Source: Brachypodium distachyon (Eukaryota > Streptophyta > Magnoliopsida > Poales > Poaceae). From it: a stretch of 64,000 nt of DNA. The position numbers and the translations under genes are program-made. The notes under the pieces were generated by a model, which saw only the letters and a program-made list of their open reading frames with translations, was not told the DNA's origin and ran no database searches. The stretch lies in NCBI RefSeq assembly GCF_000005505.3, contig NC_016131.3, forward strand, positions 60,497,355 through 60,561,354, given 5' to 3'. Below are positions 22,925 to 34,640 of this stretch, piece after piece; the stretch's first letter is position 1; each line of letters opens with the position of its first letter.

Positions 22925-24791
22925 GGAGGCGTGAACCGTGAGAGCATACGCTCCCCCGTGGATGCCGGCGACGTCGCGAGGCTCCTGGAAGCCGGGCTCA
23001 TTGGCCTCGGCGTCGCTGTAGACATCCCCGTGTTGCTCAGAGCGAGGCTTGTCGCGTCCCCGAGGAGACCGGTCCTTGCCGCCGCGGGCCTGACCGCGAC
23101 CCCCCGCAGGTTCTTCTTTGTTGCCGCCAGCTGCGCCCCGGCCTGCTCCGCCACTGGTGTTGTTCGAGCAGTCCCGGGAGAGGTGTCCGATGTCGTCGCA
23201 GTTGAAGCAAGCCCCGGCAGTGCGGCGCTCCTCGTGGCGCTAGTCGCACTTCTCCTTGATGCTCTGGAGAGTGCGGCGGTCCTGTGCGTCGTGGGTGGCG
23301 TTGTTGTGGATGGGGCAGCGCGCGGCCGCTGCCGGCTTGCTGCCCGATGCTCCTGCCGACGCTGCCTTCTTGGCAGGCCTCTGGGGAGCCCCCGGCTCCA
23401 CGGCAAGCACTTGCTTCCCGCCGTGTTTCCGGGAGCTCTTCCTCCCAGAGCCCTCTGGCGGGTTTGCTGTTGCTTTGGTGGCAAGCTCGGGCGCCAAGCG
23501 TCATTCCTCGGCCATCGCGCACTTGTGCGCGAGAGCGTAGAGATCCCTTGTGGTCCGGATCCCTTGTGGTCCGGATCCTTGTCGTTGTAGGAGAGGTTAG
23601 AAAACCTCTTTGGTGAAGTCCCGCAACGTCTCCACCGGTTTCTGCACGACCGTGTGCAGTTCCGCCATGGTTCCCGGGCGCTTGAAGCCGCCCTGGAACG
23701 CGTTCACGAACTACTCGCGCAACTCAGCCCAGGATGCTATGGACCCGGCGGGCTGGTTGAGCAATCAAGTCCTCGCTGATCCTTTGAGGATCATCGAGAA
23801 CAAGTTGGCCCTGACCTTGTCGTCGGCGCCAATGGCGTGCATGCCCAACGTGTAGGTCAGGAGAAAATCCTTGGGGTTCACAGTCCCGTCGTACGTCCCG
23901 AGCATCGGCGCTCGGAACTTGCGGGGCTATGTCACCCGGTGCAGCTCGCGAGTAAACACGGCACAGCCATCCTCAGCACCCATGGGAGCATCCTCCTGCT
24001 CCTCTAGGCGCGGGCGTTTTGCCTCACGCCGGCGCCGGCGCTCCAAGCGCTGGCGGAGGTCTTCTTGCTGGCGGACGTTCAGCACGCCTCGCGCGTCACC
24101 CTGTGTAATGGTCGGTGACGAATCTGAGGATCCCACGGGATCCTCGCCTCCTTGCCCTCCCAGTGGGGGAGGGTGTTCTCCGTGCCCCGAGACACGGGGC
24201 GCGTCTCCGCGTCCTGGGTTCTGCCTCCGGCATGAACCAGCCGGGGCGCCCTCGCCTTGCGGCTGCTGGGCGGCGAGTGCAAGGAGCGCGTCTAGCTCCA
24301 CACTCCATGCGTCGTGCGCCAACGTGCCTTGCGGTGGCTCATAGCGCACCATGACACGCGCGGCTATGATGGCTTCCGTTGGGGTCTGGGCGGGAGGCTG
24401 CCGATTCTCCGACCGGCTACGCTCCGCCGTATCACCCGGTGCCCTCGGGTGAGTGGGGCGAGACTCACTAGGCGTCGCACGTGACGCGCTGTGCTCATGG
24501 CGCAGCTGCCGCCGCGTGTCTTCGGCCCGCGAGTGGACTCGCTTCCTGGCATGTGCGGCATTGTGGCCACTCGCGCGGCTAGCTTTGGCGCTGGGAGCCG
24601 CAGGCCCCCTCGGCCGATTGTCTACTAACGGCCGAGGAGGTGGAGGTGGGAGCTGCGACTGCTGCTGCTACCTTGGAGGGGACCCCTGATCCCCTTGTGC
24701 TTGTGACACGCGCAGCGTCATGGGACCGAGTGCAAATGGCGAGAGTGTCGCGCAAGTCGACCCGGGGCTCGTTTGCCTTCTTGGGCGGCAT
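22925..24791 (-). pseudogene. Gypsy gag with CCHC zinc knuckle (broken)
   Basis: The likely start is the ATG at 24789-24791 (MPPKKANEPRVDLRDTLAIC), about 110 bp inside the 5' LTR. The retrotransposon gag core is readable at about 23600-23930 on the minus strand (APMLGTYDGTVNPKDFLLTY, ILKGSARTWLLNQPAGSIAS, LREQFVNAFQGGFKRPGTMA). A CX2CX4HX4C knuckle, CFNCDDIGHLSRDC, lies near 23170-23210. In-frame stops (for example at 23240 and after HRVT near 23927) break it. Probably translated originally as part of a gag-pol polyprotein. Confidence 0.75.
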
Positions 24792-24882
24792 GGCGAGCTA
24801 GTCGTTGAATATGTCGCGGACCAAGAAGCTGGTGTTGGCGACGATGACGGCGACGATCAACCGAAGCTTTCTGCACGCCCCG

Positions 24883-24903
24883 CCCCCTACCTGGCGTGCC
24901 AGA
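24883..24903 (-). promoter_or_regulatory. Primer-binding-site-like region of the Gypsy element
   Basis: Directly inside the 5' LTR the minus strand reads TCTGGCACGCCAGGTAGGGG. A TGGC(G/A)CGCCAGGTAGGGG-type sequence next to the LTR is usual in grass Gypsy elements and is taken as the tRNA primer site. It fixes the element's orientation as minus, together with the LTR TATA box. Confidence 0.6.
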
Positions 24904-25752
24904 TGTCGGAGCAGGGTCTCCGGCACCGGGGATGCCGGGCACCCCCTTTTTGGTTCGGTGGAGGGCAAGGTGATCGCTCCAGCGATCGCCGGCGTGGCGA
25001 TAGACACGAAGTGTAGACATAAGAGTTTTACCCAGGTTCGGGCCACCCGGAGGTGTAATACCCTACGTCCTGCTTTGAGTTGTATTCACAAGTTTGAGTG
25101 CATACAGATCACCCGGTGAGTTCCCGGGTTGGCTACTTAGGTGTACGTTGTGCTATGTTCTACTCACTCGGGTTCGAATTGAGCTGAACCCTTTGACCGG
25201 TGGCAATAGCCCTCCTTTTATAGACAAGGGGATACCACAGGTGCCAATGCATGCAGCGTGACACGTTGCCTAGACGTGTGTCACAGCCACACGGAATACA
25301 CTTTTGCTCATCCACGCTGGAGGCCATGCAGCGCCCGGTCCACTGTACACGCTAGAAAAAATGGTTCTCAGGGTAGCCGCTCTAGCCTTGCTAAGCAAGA
25401 CTAGGCCTTCTAATAAGACTCCTGTCGGTGCATTAAATGCACTGCGCCCGCCGTCATGTCCTGTCTTCACTGTTCTGCGGGTCTCGCCTGCATGCCCGAG
25501 CGCGGGTTGCCGGGGTGCACCTTCCCGGCTAGCGCACCGGCTAGTTACCGGAAGGCGTTCCTTCGGCTTCCCAGGATCGGGGTTCCCGGGAGCATCTTGT
25601 ACTCGCCCCTTAGCTTTAGCTTCACTAAGGGTCGTCTCCTCGAGGCAGGCTTCCCGGGCACGTCGCTTCCCGGGAGTCCTTCCTGATGGGCTTCGTCGCT
25701 GGCGACCCACGCGTCCCGTATTAGTGGGACCCCGTGGGCCATTGGTTCGACA
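24904..25752 (-). repeat. Gypsy 5' LTR (right copy)
   Basis: 849 bp with intact TG...CA ends. The minus strand carries TATAAAAGG at 25214-25222, the probable LTR promoter. It contains about 21 bp (around GTTTGAGTGCATACAGATCA) not present in the left copy. The open frames inside it on both strands have no meaning. Confidence 0.85.
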
Positions 25753-25757
25753 TGTTG

Positions 25758-26023
25758 CGAGCCTACATTCCAACATGCTACCACTGTGGTGTTGATGTGG
25801 CTATTGTATCTTCGTTTTCCGCTATAGTACTTTTCGTTTATTTCCAGCTAACCCATGGGGTTATGCGAGTTTGTGAGCACTCTTAAATTCTGGATACTAC
25901 GTTGTAATATTTGAGACCTTTGTTCTATGATATTACATCTTGAAACTGTGTGTGCTAGTGAGTCGATCCAGGGACTAGCACTTAAGCACAGAGATCGAAC
26001 CCTTTATGGGCGCGGTCGCTTCA
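25758..26023 (+). mobile_element. Solo LTR 1, right part
   Basis: Resumes with CGAGCCTACATTCCAAC directly after the right TGTTG of the Gypsy element and ends GGTCGCTTCA. It matches 32580-32847 of solo LTR 2. Compared with LTR 2, the family sequence equivalent to 31443-32579 (1137 bp) is absent at exactly the Gypsy insertion point. Confidence 0.8.
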
Positions 26024-26160
26024 CATATTGGTTTTGATATCATGATCATATACAAGAGACCCATCATCTCTCTTCAGACAAGCAGTTTTGTTCTTCCTGT
26101 GTTGGATTGTTACTAGTGAGTGGAAAAATTTTGAGTTCTCATCTCCAAGTTGTACCCATT

Positions 26161-27228
26161 TTATTTTCTCTCTTTTTTCCAGTATGTGCTCTGTTCATTA
26201 AGGCATTCTTGCAGTTTCAGTTTGATCAGTGATCTGAGTTCATTTTCCTCCTGTGTGATTCCTCTGTTATCTTCAATACGATCAAGAAGAAGTACAAGAT
26301 CATTGAGATCATCAATGGTGGAGTCAAAGACATTTTTGATGCTCAGCCATTTTTTTTGTAGCCCCACGAAGTTTCTTAAGCTTGAATGTGATCCTTTTGT
26401 CAGTTTGAGTGATATTTGTCTCCTCCTGCCATATCTCTTGGACCATTGGGATGAAGCCAGGTTTGCTCATCCAATGATTTTCAAATCTAAAGACTTGAGT
26501 TCTAGGAATTTTGGTGCCAATGCAGATGGTATATGGGATATGATCAGATGTAAGTTTTGCCAGTGGTTGAGCTTCAGTATTGGGAAAATTGATCGTCCAG
26601 CTAAGTGAAGTGAAGCACCAATCAAGTTTCTCTAGTAGTGGTGAATCCTGCATATTGCTCCAGGTATATTTCCTCCCTTTTAAGGGTAGTTCAATCCAGT
26701 CCAGTTGACTGATCACCTCATTGAATTTCATCATGTCATTAATGTTACCACCTGGCCTATTTCTATCCTCTGGGTATCTGAGATAGTTAAAATCTCCAAT
26801 AACCATCCAGTTATGTTCCTCTGGCATATCAATTTGATTCAGACATTCAAGAAATTCACTTCTCAGGTTATCTTGGCAGGGACCATAGATATTGGTAACG
26901 AGCCATTTTTTGTGGGAGTTAAGACATGTGAATTCCATAGTGAGCGAAAAATCATTACTGAAGTTGAGTTGACCATCAAAAAGTGATCCATTCCAGATGG
27001 TGAGAAGCCCACCAGATCTTCCATGTGATGGGAGAAACAAGAACTTGTTAAATCGTCTGGGCAGAAATTCTGGATAAATGATGAATCTACATCCTCTCGT
27101 TTGGTTTCTTGTAGACAGATAATGGAGCATCCACTTTCTTCATTTTTCTTGCGAACTTGTACCCATTTATCTTTACCATTAATGCCCCTAATGTTCCAGG
27201 ATAAGATCTTCCATTCCTCGTAATTCAT
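26161..27228 (-). pseudogene. LINE ORF2, AP-endonuclease domain and linker
   Basis: Starts at the ATG at 27228 (MNYEEWKILSWNIRGINGKD). After CLQETKRED the frame shifts and continues in the frame 27130-26324: WLVTNIYGP, VIGDFNYLRYPEDR, GRKYTWSNMQDSPLLEKLDW and LTSDHIPYTICIG. These are the blocks of a LINE apurinic/apyrimidinic endonuclease, with the GDFN and SDH motifs present. The linker continues in another frame (26367-26161, DRIEDNRGITQEENELRSLI). Two frameshifts and the LTR 1 insertion make it non-functional. The endonuclease nicks target DNA to prime reverse transcription. Confidence 0.85.
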
Positions 27229-29474
27229 AAGGAAACTATGGGTTTGTTTTTGGCATGTGGTGCAAGCAAAGCATTAGTTACATCACAAGCCATAGCATAT
27301 GCAAGGTTCATGCATATCGTAAAGTCATGTCCACAGTGTTCAGCAGATATAAGGTGGGGGGATAATATCATGGAATAAAACTTATTACATTGGGGGCAAA
27401 GCACAAAATAGTGAATCTTGCTTCTTATGGCAGTAGGGCCGGTTCTCTTCATCCTACTTCTTCCTTTGCTTCTTGGATGGTGTAGCATCATTGTTCTTCT
27501 TTGTGTCTTTCATTTTGGGCTTGGCTGCAGGAGCTTCATCTGCAATTAAACCAAATCTCTCACTAAGGCTTCTGACAATCTTTTTGTTGATCTCTGGAGC
27601 TTTAGCTGCACATGCAAGGCAGTGCTTGTTGATGCAGATGTTATGCTTGAATGCACCATTTTTGGCCTTGAGTCTGTCACTCCTTCTGACTTCTGTCACA
27701 ACAATTGGTGGTTTCCTGGCTCTCTTGGCCCTGATGGCAGAAGTGGACATAGGAAGTTCATCAAGTGAGATAACACATCTGGATACTTGAGGGGTGGAAA
27801 ATCCTTGGCTAGCTTCAGATGCTTTGGCAGTGAGCTTGCAATTAGGTGCAACCTTAGCTGGGCATGTTTCAGGAAGTGTGAATTGCCTGGAAACATTTGA
27901 GGTGGAAGGAAATATGCTCCACATATTGGAAAGAAGGACTTTCCTGGCCCAAGCAAAGTTGTCAGGAAAGATGAGCATAGCAGTAAAGAAGTCAATCCAA
28001 GGACATGGGATAGTCACAACATGTGTACCATCATTCTTAGGTCTGAAATGTTGCTGCCAAATATCAGTCCCTTCATTAGTAATGTGAAGCTTTTCCATCA
28101 TGGGCTGATGGATATCACATTCCATGAGAGCAGGGAAATCAAGAGGCTGCTGTGTAAATTCAGGAATAAGTGCTCTCCCATGATCAGATCATTCTGAGCG
28201 GCAAGTAGCTGACCATCAGCATTGGGCACAAAGTATGGCACCAGTGGGAGTTCCAGGTTATGATTAATCTGATTCACAGAGCCATCAGATGCTTGATCAG
28301 GTGCATTACTGCTAAGGGTAAGAGTGATAGCAGTGTCCCCATCCTGATCTTGTTGCTGCCCTTGGTCCACCTGCATGTTGCCATTGTTCTGAACTGCATC
28401 GAACATATCCATCAGGTTCTGTGCCAGGGGAGGGTCTTCAGGCAAGTTCTGCTGCATATCTCCACGATGGTTTTGCTGCATGTCATCAGGCTGCACTAGC
28501 CATGGTTGCCAACCAACAACATCCTCATTGAGATCAGGAATATTGTGATGGCCATGATCTTCATGAAATGGCAGTGTAGGTAGACGATGTGGTGTGTCAC
28601 CATCATCAGGTGGGTCTTGCTCTTCAGGTGCTTCCAGACCCATCATGCACTGACTAAGAATATATATGGGAACAGTCCAGGACTCAGCGTTGAAATCATT
28701 GCCATGTGTGAACTGTAAGCTAAAAGGAATATCTGCCAGTGCTTCAACTCTAACTTTGACAATGGCTCTAGTAAGATTGCTGACAGTTTTATCCCAACTA
28801 AGAAGTTTTCCCCATTTGGAAATGGAAGCATTAAAGTGAGCAGTATCCCAAAGGTCTAGTGGCAGATTGAGGAGCATAAGACATACCTCCTGATTGTATG
28901 CAAATGACCGCCAGTTTATACCCCTATTATGCTCAGTGAAAATGAAATTAACTCCATTATGCTGACGAGGTCCATGGAGTACAAGCCAATCTCTGTCACT
29001 AGTGGAAACCAGGCGGATGATGGCATGACCTAGCAAGGAACGCTGCATGTGGTCAATTCTAATGCCCAGGTGACTGTCAAGAAGAGCAACAATCATGTCC
29101 ATAGTGACATGGAAAGGAGCATCTGGATTTGGAGGGGGTACCAGATTGACGATGGCGACATCTTCATTTTTGGCGGGAAGGTGACCGATGACGTGGTACC
29201 TGCATTGCTGTGGCCGACCAGAAACGTCGATGATGTCGAAGCGTCCGGGAAGCAGGGGAGCTGGGTCGACGGCGTAGTTGGCCAGAGCGTTGGCCTCGCC
29301 GGCGATGGTGTCTGCAGCTACAGTAGCAGTCTGGGGCGTTGGAATCGCGGGTGTGGAGGGGAAGGAGAAGGGGCGTCTCCCTTTTTGAACAAAAATAATC
29401 CAAACTGAGTAAATGAGGTGAATATCGGTGGTGTCTTCAGAGGTTGTGGCTGATGCACCGTTGATTTGAACCAC
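27225..29474 (-). pseudogene. LINE ORF1, C-terminal part
   Basis: Two consecutive frames (29474-28098, 458 codons; 28125-27454, 223 codons) overlap slightly and end just upstream of ORF2. The first contains FHVTMDMIVALLDSHLGIRI, RSLLGHAIIRLVSTSDRDWL and a DUF4283-like stretch (NQEVCLMLLNLPLDLWDT...), then a Gln/Asp-rich tail. The second carries EVRRSDRLKAKNGAFKHNIC and CINKHCLACAAKAPEINKKI, a Cys-rich motif I associate with grass LINE-linked proteins, and a Lys-rich end. ORF1 proteins bind the LINE RNA. The N-terminus with zinc knuckles lies beyond solo LTR 2. Confidence 0.65.
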
Positions 29475-29484
29475 GTGGCAGTTT

Positions 29485-32400
29485 GTCCCTGTAACATCCC
29501 AAATTTTACAAACCTTTCATAATGCATTGCATTCCATGAGCATCATGTCACCTTGCATTTCACCACATTTAAAACCATGAAAATTAACTCAGAAAATCCA
29601 ATAACCAAGTTTTTTTATTTGAATCTTGCATCTACTTCTCTTTTGCCGAATGGATTTTGACCCATTAGGGTGATGTTAATAAAGGTGGTTTAATGCATGA
29701 TTATGCTACCCCATATTTTGGTATTTGTTTTTGGATTTGAAACACTACAAACTTTATTAGTTTTAAAGCCGTAAAGGCATCTTTATAGGCAAAAGTATTT
29801 TTATATATTTTATTTTGAGGGAATTCTTGTCCCAAAAGTTGAATCATATGAAGATATGATTTTACAAATTTTGTTGCATTTTATTTGACTCAATTTGGAG
29901 CTTTGAATCAAAAGTTTAGTTCAAAACCAGAAAAAAAGAAAAAGGAAAAAAAGAAAAAGAAAAAAAAAGGAACCGGACCGACCCTTACTGGGCCGGCCCA
30001 CCTACCGAACCGCGCCTGCAGCCCATCTCCACGCCGCAGAGCCACCTTCGCTGACAGGCGGGCCACACCTGTCAGTTTCGTCTTCGTCTCCAACTGCCGG
30101 CCGATTTCCACGCACGGGCGTCGTCCACCCCGAGCATGACTCCACCCCGCGTCCTCCTCGCCCACGACCCCCTTCTTCTCAACGGAGCGCGTCAGTATAA
30201 AGCTCCTCACCCCCGCAGTCTTTCCCCTCTCTCGCTCGACCGTTTCCATGCCGCCAGGCTGCCCAATTGCTCGTCGGAGAACCTTCGGCCGCCGCCGTGT
30301 TTCTTGGTCGCCGCCGATTAACCGGTGAGCCCTAGCCGCCATCTTCTAGTTTTTCTTTCTCCTCTCTTTTTTGCGCAGGCCGTGACGCGCTCCTTTTTTC
30401 TTCTTGTGCACTGTAGCGCTCCGACCGCCGACGACCGAGAGCTCGCCATCGCCGCCGCCTTTCCCTCGTCCTAGGCGACGACTTAGTCCACGCCGAGGAG
30501 AGCCGCCGCCGTCATCTTCCTCGCCGAGCTTGGCCGCTTCTTCCCCACCGTTTCCCGAGCCCCGAAGATCATCGGAACACTGCCGCCGTCGCTTCCCGTT
30601 GCCGCCGCCGCCGCTCGCCGAAAACCTAGACCGCCGCCGGTAAGCCCCAGCCCATCCTCATCCGTCCTATCTAAATCAACGGTCGCGATTAGATTTTATC
30701 TTAATCCTGAACCGGTACGTAGATCCAACCGTAGGATCTCACTTAAGTTAGATCCGATGGCCCATGTTTTATTTTAACCCCGAAACGGTATCCACCAATC
30801 AGGAGCCGCCACGTGTCACCTGTTTAATTAAAAGATTTTATCACGGCCGAATTAAAATGGAAATCTTGCAGAAACACCCCTGGATATTCAAATGATCATA
30901 ACTCTTGAACCGTTTAGCCAAAATTTATGTTCTGCACCTTTCTGGAATCCTCATGGCATGTAGATTCTTTTGGCACTGTTCAATTTTGAATTTGGATAAC
31001 TTTAACAGAACCAAATTACAGAATGGTTAGCTATGGTTTATAATTCATATGAAATGTTTTAAAACTATTTTGAACCTGTTATAATTTCGAAAAATGTCGA
31101 AAGTATTTTCCCTATCTAGTAGGATCAAAGGGAGAATTATTTTTGTAGAATAAACTTGCAGTACCAAACTATTTTGTCCATGCCTCCTAAAAACCCATTA
31201 AACTATTATTAAATCTCGTTTTGATTATTGCACAATGAGTACCTTCTTAATATGTTATAATCTGTCCAACCCTTTGAAAAATTCTTTAAAATAGAAACTA
31301 AAATTTTGGATACTAAAACCAAGCTAGGAGTGCATCATGGTAAACTTTGCATCATGGCATATTCTTTGTATTGAATTGCATGTTTATGTGTATTTGTGTT
31401 TATTTATTTTTTAGATTGTTTGGAGTGTGAACCCTGTTGTTGCAAAGAGTGCAAGAACTACCACAGCTTTGAGCAAGGCAAGTCACTTTGATCATTTTCT
31501 CTAATATTTTACTATGCACTAGATGTTTTATTAGTTGCATTAGGAATATTATTTGTATCTCTATGCTAGCTATGAATCCCAGGTAGTGTAGTTTTATCCG
31601 TGCCATTACCTTGCTACCAAATTGCCATCGTCTGTAGATGAGTTCTATGCTATGGTAGTATCGTGGGGGAAATTACTACATCATGATAATATTGTGGTTA
31701 TGGTAAAAAGTTGTGTTTTACATAGTGTATGGCAAAACAACTTAATTTTTAATGAACCATCCTGGGTGGGCGGCTTTGAGTTTTGGATGTTGTGCGACAT
31801 CAGGTCCATGTCTATGGGTCCATTTCTATGAGTCGTCTCGCCATGTCTATGGGAGCGCCCGTGTCGCAAATTGTAGAATGCCACCCGGGGTAACTAGAGA
31901 CTGGACTAGTTTCATGTTTAGTAGCTTCCAGTACAACCACATGGTAATATGGGCTCTACCAAGATTGAGTAAGCTGTTTGAACCTGGGCTCGAGGTGATC
32001 GTGATGATGTAGCCGTGTAGGTGGGAGCGGGTCCCTCGGTATGGGTCTGGGGGATTACTTCTGAAAGTCTTGTAATCAATGCCGTTGCTACTCTACCCTG
32101 AGGACAGCAAGGGATTAACACGTCGATTTCTTGTGGGTAAAGTGTACAACCTCTCGAGAGTGTCAAACTAAGTACTTAGCCGAGTCCCCGGTCATGGACA
32201 ATTATGAGCAGCTAGATTAGGGTGTAAGGAAAGTCTCACTCACTCTAATTTCCTAAATTAAAATGAATGGTTTGAACTTGGGTTTAGGAGCATTGATGTG
32301 TCTACTCAATGTCCATAGTTTAATAGGAGCATTGGTGTGTCTACCCAATGTACATTAGTGATAAAACTATTTGGTTAAAATGATAGGACTAAACAATTAA

Positions 32401-32852
32401 GCTTTTACGCAATTAGCCTGAACTCCACCTTGCCATAAATATGCATGTATTTGTTAGGTGTTGTTATATCAAATTGTGATCTTGCCAATATATTCAATGT
32501 ATTGACCCTAGTGGCTGCATCGTTTAATGATGCAGGAAGTTCTGACGAAGAGTAAGGGTACGTTTTGGTCTTTGAGTTGCGAGCCTACATTCCAACACGC
32601 TACCACTGTGGTGTTGATGTGGCTCTTGTATTTTCGTTTTCCGCTATTGAACTTTTCGTTTTAATTCTAGCTAACCCATCTGGTTATGCGAGTTTGTAAG
32701 TACTCTTAAATTCTGAATATTCTGTTGTAATATTTGAGACCTTTGTTCTATGATATTACATCTTGAAATTGTGTTTACTAGTGAGTCGATCCAGGGACTA
32801 CCACTTAAGCACAGAGATCGAACCCTTTTAGGGGCACGGTCGCTTCAGTCCC
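29485..32852 (+). mobile_element. Solo LTR 2, same family, with target duplication GTCCC
   Basis: TGTAACATCCC starts at 29490 and GGTCGCTTCA ends at 32847 (3358 bp). GTCCC lies directly outside both ends (29485-29489 and 32848-32852). A TATA box, TATAAAG, is at 30196-30202 in the same relative place as in LTR 1. There is no PBS or coding region, so it is a second, independent solo LTR inside the same LINE. It contains 1137 bp (31443-32579) that LTR 1 lacks. Short open frames in it are chance. Confidence 0.85.
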
Positions 32853-34640
32853 GGTGCCCAGTGCTTAAGGGAAATTTCTGGAAATTTTGGCCGGAAAATG
32901 AATCCTTGTTCTCGCCATTTTGGTTTTTCAGGGTTTTGGGAAGGAGCAGCCAATCTTTTGCGACATAACCGGTAAATGTGCCCAGGGATTAGGCAAAATC
33001 GGCAATGAATCGCATTATTGCAATTAGTGGCGTGATGACCCTCCTTCAGACACCGAGAGCATGTGGGGCCTTGGCCCAGTGTCTTTGTTTCGGCCCATGT
33101 CATTCTCAGTCCCCAAAGTATCAGCGCGATGAGATGAATTGCCATTATGGGCCCGGCCATTATGTTGTCCATTAAGTGGATTGATGGGCCCTGATTTGCC
33201 GCCAGCTTGAATGTGCATGTCCACCCTGGAGTTACCGTTGGTGGTCGTCTTCTCCGGTGACGGTGCCGCCGTCTGTGTGGCCGGAAATTGAAGACGCTGA
33301 AATATGGTAGCAATTGGGATGGGCTTCTTGTGTTGCCACTTTAGTTAGCAATGTGAGCCTCCTTGTATTGTTGAATGTCCTGAGTAGAGTATCCACAATC
33401 TGCCAAGTCCATCTCCTTAGTGGGTGTCCAGGGGGACAAGGGAGATGATGTCCCAGGATCCTCAAGCCTTGAGAAGGCAGATTGACGAACAATGGGGACA
33501 ACATTGGCTCCGGTGAGGATGTCAGTGACCTGAGATGTCACTTGTGCATAGGATTTGTCATATCTTCTGGGAGAACAGAATTTCTTGGGAGATTCCCATG
33601 ATTGTTGTTCTTCATGTTCCCAGGAATGAAATTCCTTGATGTAGTCCGGACCTCCAAAATCCCAAAGGTGGAAATAGACCACAAAATTTGAGCATGTGAA
33701 TGAGGCCAAGTTAGCAATATGAAATCCAATCAACTTATTGGTGACCAAAAACCTGAATGTACGATCACGCTGCAATGTAACTCTGAATTCCTCAGGGATG
33801 CCACCAAGACAAATGTTGAGAATGTTGCCAACGGATTCAGGAGTAAGCCTGAGCTTGCATCTTCCAAATGATGCCACCATAAAGAAGTCTGGTCTAGCAG
33901 AGGTGGGAACCGTGATGGGGAAGTACCATCGTCGCTAGAGTTCTTGCTGGAGTTTGATGCCAGGCCTTCAGTCAATGTTCAGGTTCATACCTTTCACAGG
34001 ATCCGTCTCTTGATCAGGTGGATTGTTGTTCTTGTCCGCCACCTTAGGCAGTTGCTGGGGCTGTGTAGGAGGATTGTGCGGACGAAGTTCCATGGCGAAG
34101 AGGTCCAGTGTGGTCGTCATGGGTGTCGCCGCCGTCGTGGGAGCCACCATCTTCATCGAAGTCGCCTCATCCGAGGGTACCTCCGGCCTGCGTTCCATGG
34201 TTGAGAGGTCCATGGCCGCCGGAGTGCGCATAACCGGGGGAGGACGTGGGAGGGGGGGTGCCGGCCATCTTTCCATGGCCGAGAGATCCAACGTGGCTGC
34301 CATGAGCAGGGTGGCGAGGATGCCACAGGGCAGAGCCTAGGCCACCATAGCCTCTTTCACTAACCAGGAACTCCAAATTATCCGGCGGTAAATCTAGATT
34401 ACGTACCTTCTGCTCCTTAAATGTTCTATACTTTGACTTCATATCGTAGGTGGGATGGTGTCAGTGACACGGGAACCGCCGAACCGGGGTACCTAGATCT
34501 ACTGATATGGGCCACACTCCACGCCACGAAGGTCTAATGCTGCCCCCAATCGAAGGTGTTAGTCTACTGCTACCCCCAATCGAAGTACTACAAGCTCACA
34601 CTAGGGGGCTTCCCCGAGCACCGTGAAGCCTTCAGTAGCA
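32848..34640 (-). mobile_element. Large LINE, 5' segment
   Basis: Continues the LINE upstream of solo LTR 2. It contains the start of ORF1 and, above 34442, a probable 5' UTR. The left limit is fixed by GTCCC; the true 5' end near 34640 is an estimate, because no target duplication matching the flank at 11012 was found. Confidence 0.7.
32853..34442 (-). pseudogene. LINE ORF1, N-terminal part with two CCHC knuckles
   Basis: A start is likely at 34442 (MKSKYRTFKEQKVRNLDLPP). The frame shifts after about 90 codons. The frame 33880-33341 shows MVASFGRCKLRLTPESVGNI, RFLVTNKLIGFHIANLASF and NFVVYFHLWDFGGPDYIKEF. Near 33063-32951 two zinc knuckles follow each other, CSRCLKEGHHATNC and CRFCLIPGHIYRLC (both CX2CX4HX4C), as usual in plant LINE ORF1. 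Solo LTR 2 cuts the reading after about LKHWAPG. Frameshifts and the insertion inactivate it. Confidence 0.75.

Larger units (their letters stand above)
15589..25757 (-). mobile_element. Gypsy LTR retrotransposon (Tat/RIRE2/Grande-like) with antisense ORF
   Basis: Bounded by LTRs at 15594-16421 and 24904-25752 and by a perfect 5-bp target duplication TGTTG (15589-15593, 25753-25757). The LTR ends are TGTCG...CGACA; the left LTR has CGATA at its inner end. Read on the minus strand the order is 5' LTR, PBS-like site, gag with zinc knuckle, protease, RT, RNase H, integrase, then a long opposite-strand ORF, then 3' LTR. That order, and an antisense ORF between pol and the 3' LTR, is known for Tat-lineage elements such as Grande and RIRE2. 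The LTRs differ at roughly 45 of about 830 aligned positions by eye (about 5%) plus one indel, so the insertion is not recent. Stops and deletions in pol make it defective. Confidence 0.85.
26024..29489 (-). mobile_element. Large LINE, middle segment
   Basis: The minus-strand LINE resumes at 26024 (CATAT duplicated by LTR 1) and runs to 29489, where solo LTR 2 interrupts it (GTCCC duplicated). It contains the C-terminal half of ORF1 and the endonuclease plus RT linker of ORF2. Joining the three segments gives a LINE of about 7.7 kb. Confidence 0.85.

Noticed and set aside
25304..25795. 163- and 168-codon ORFs on both strands near 25.3-25.8 kb (and the matching one at 15972-16649)
   Set aside because: They lie in the Gypsy LTRs, are duplicated with them, and reflect composition, not a gene.
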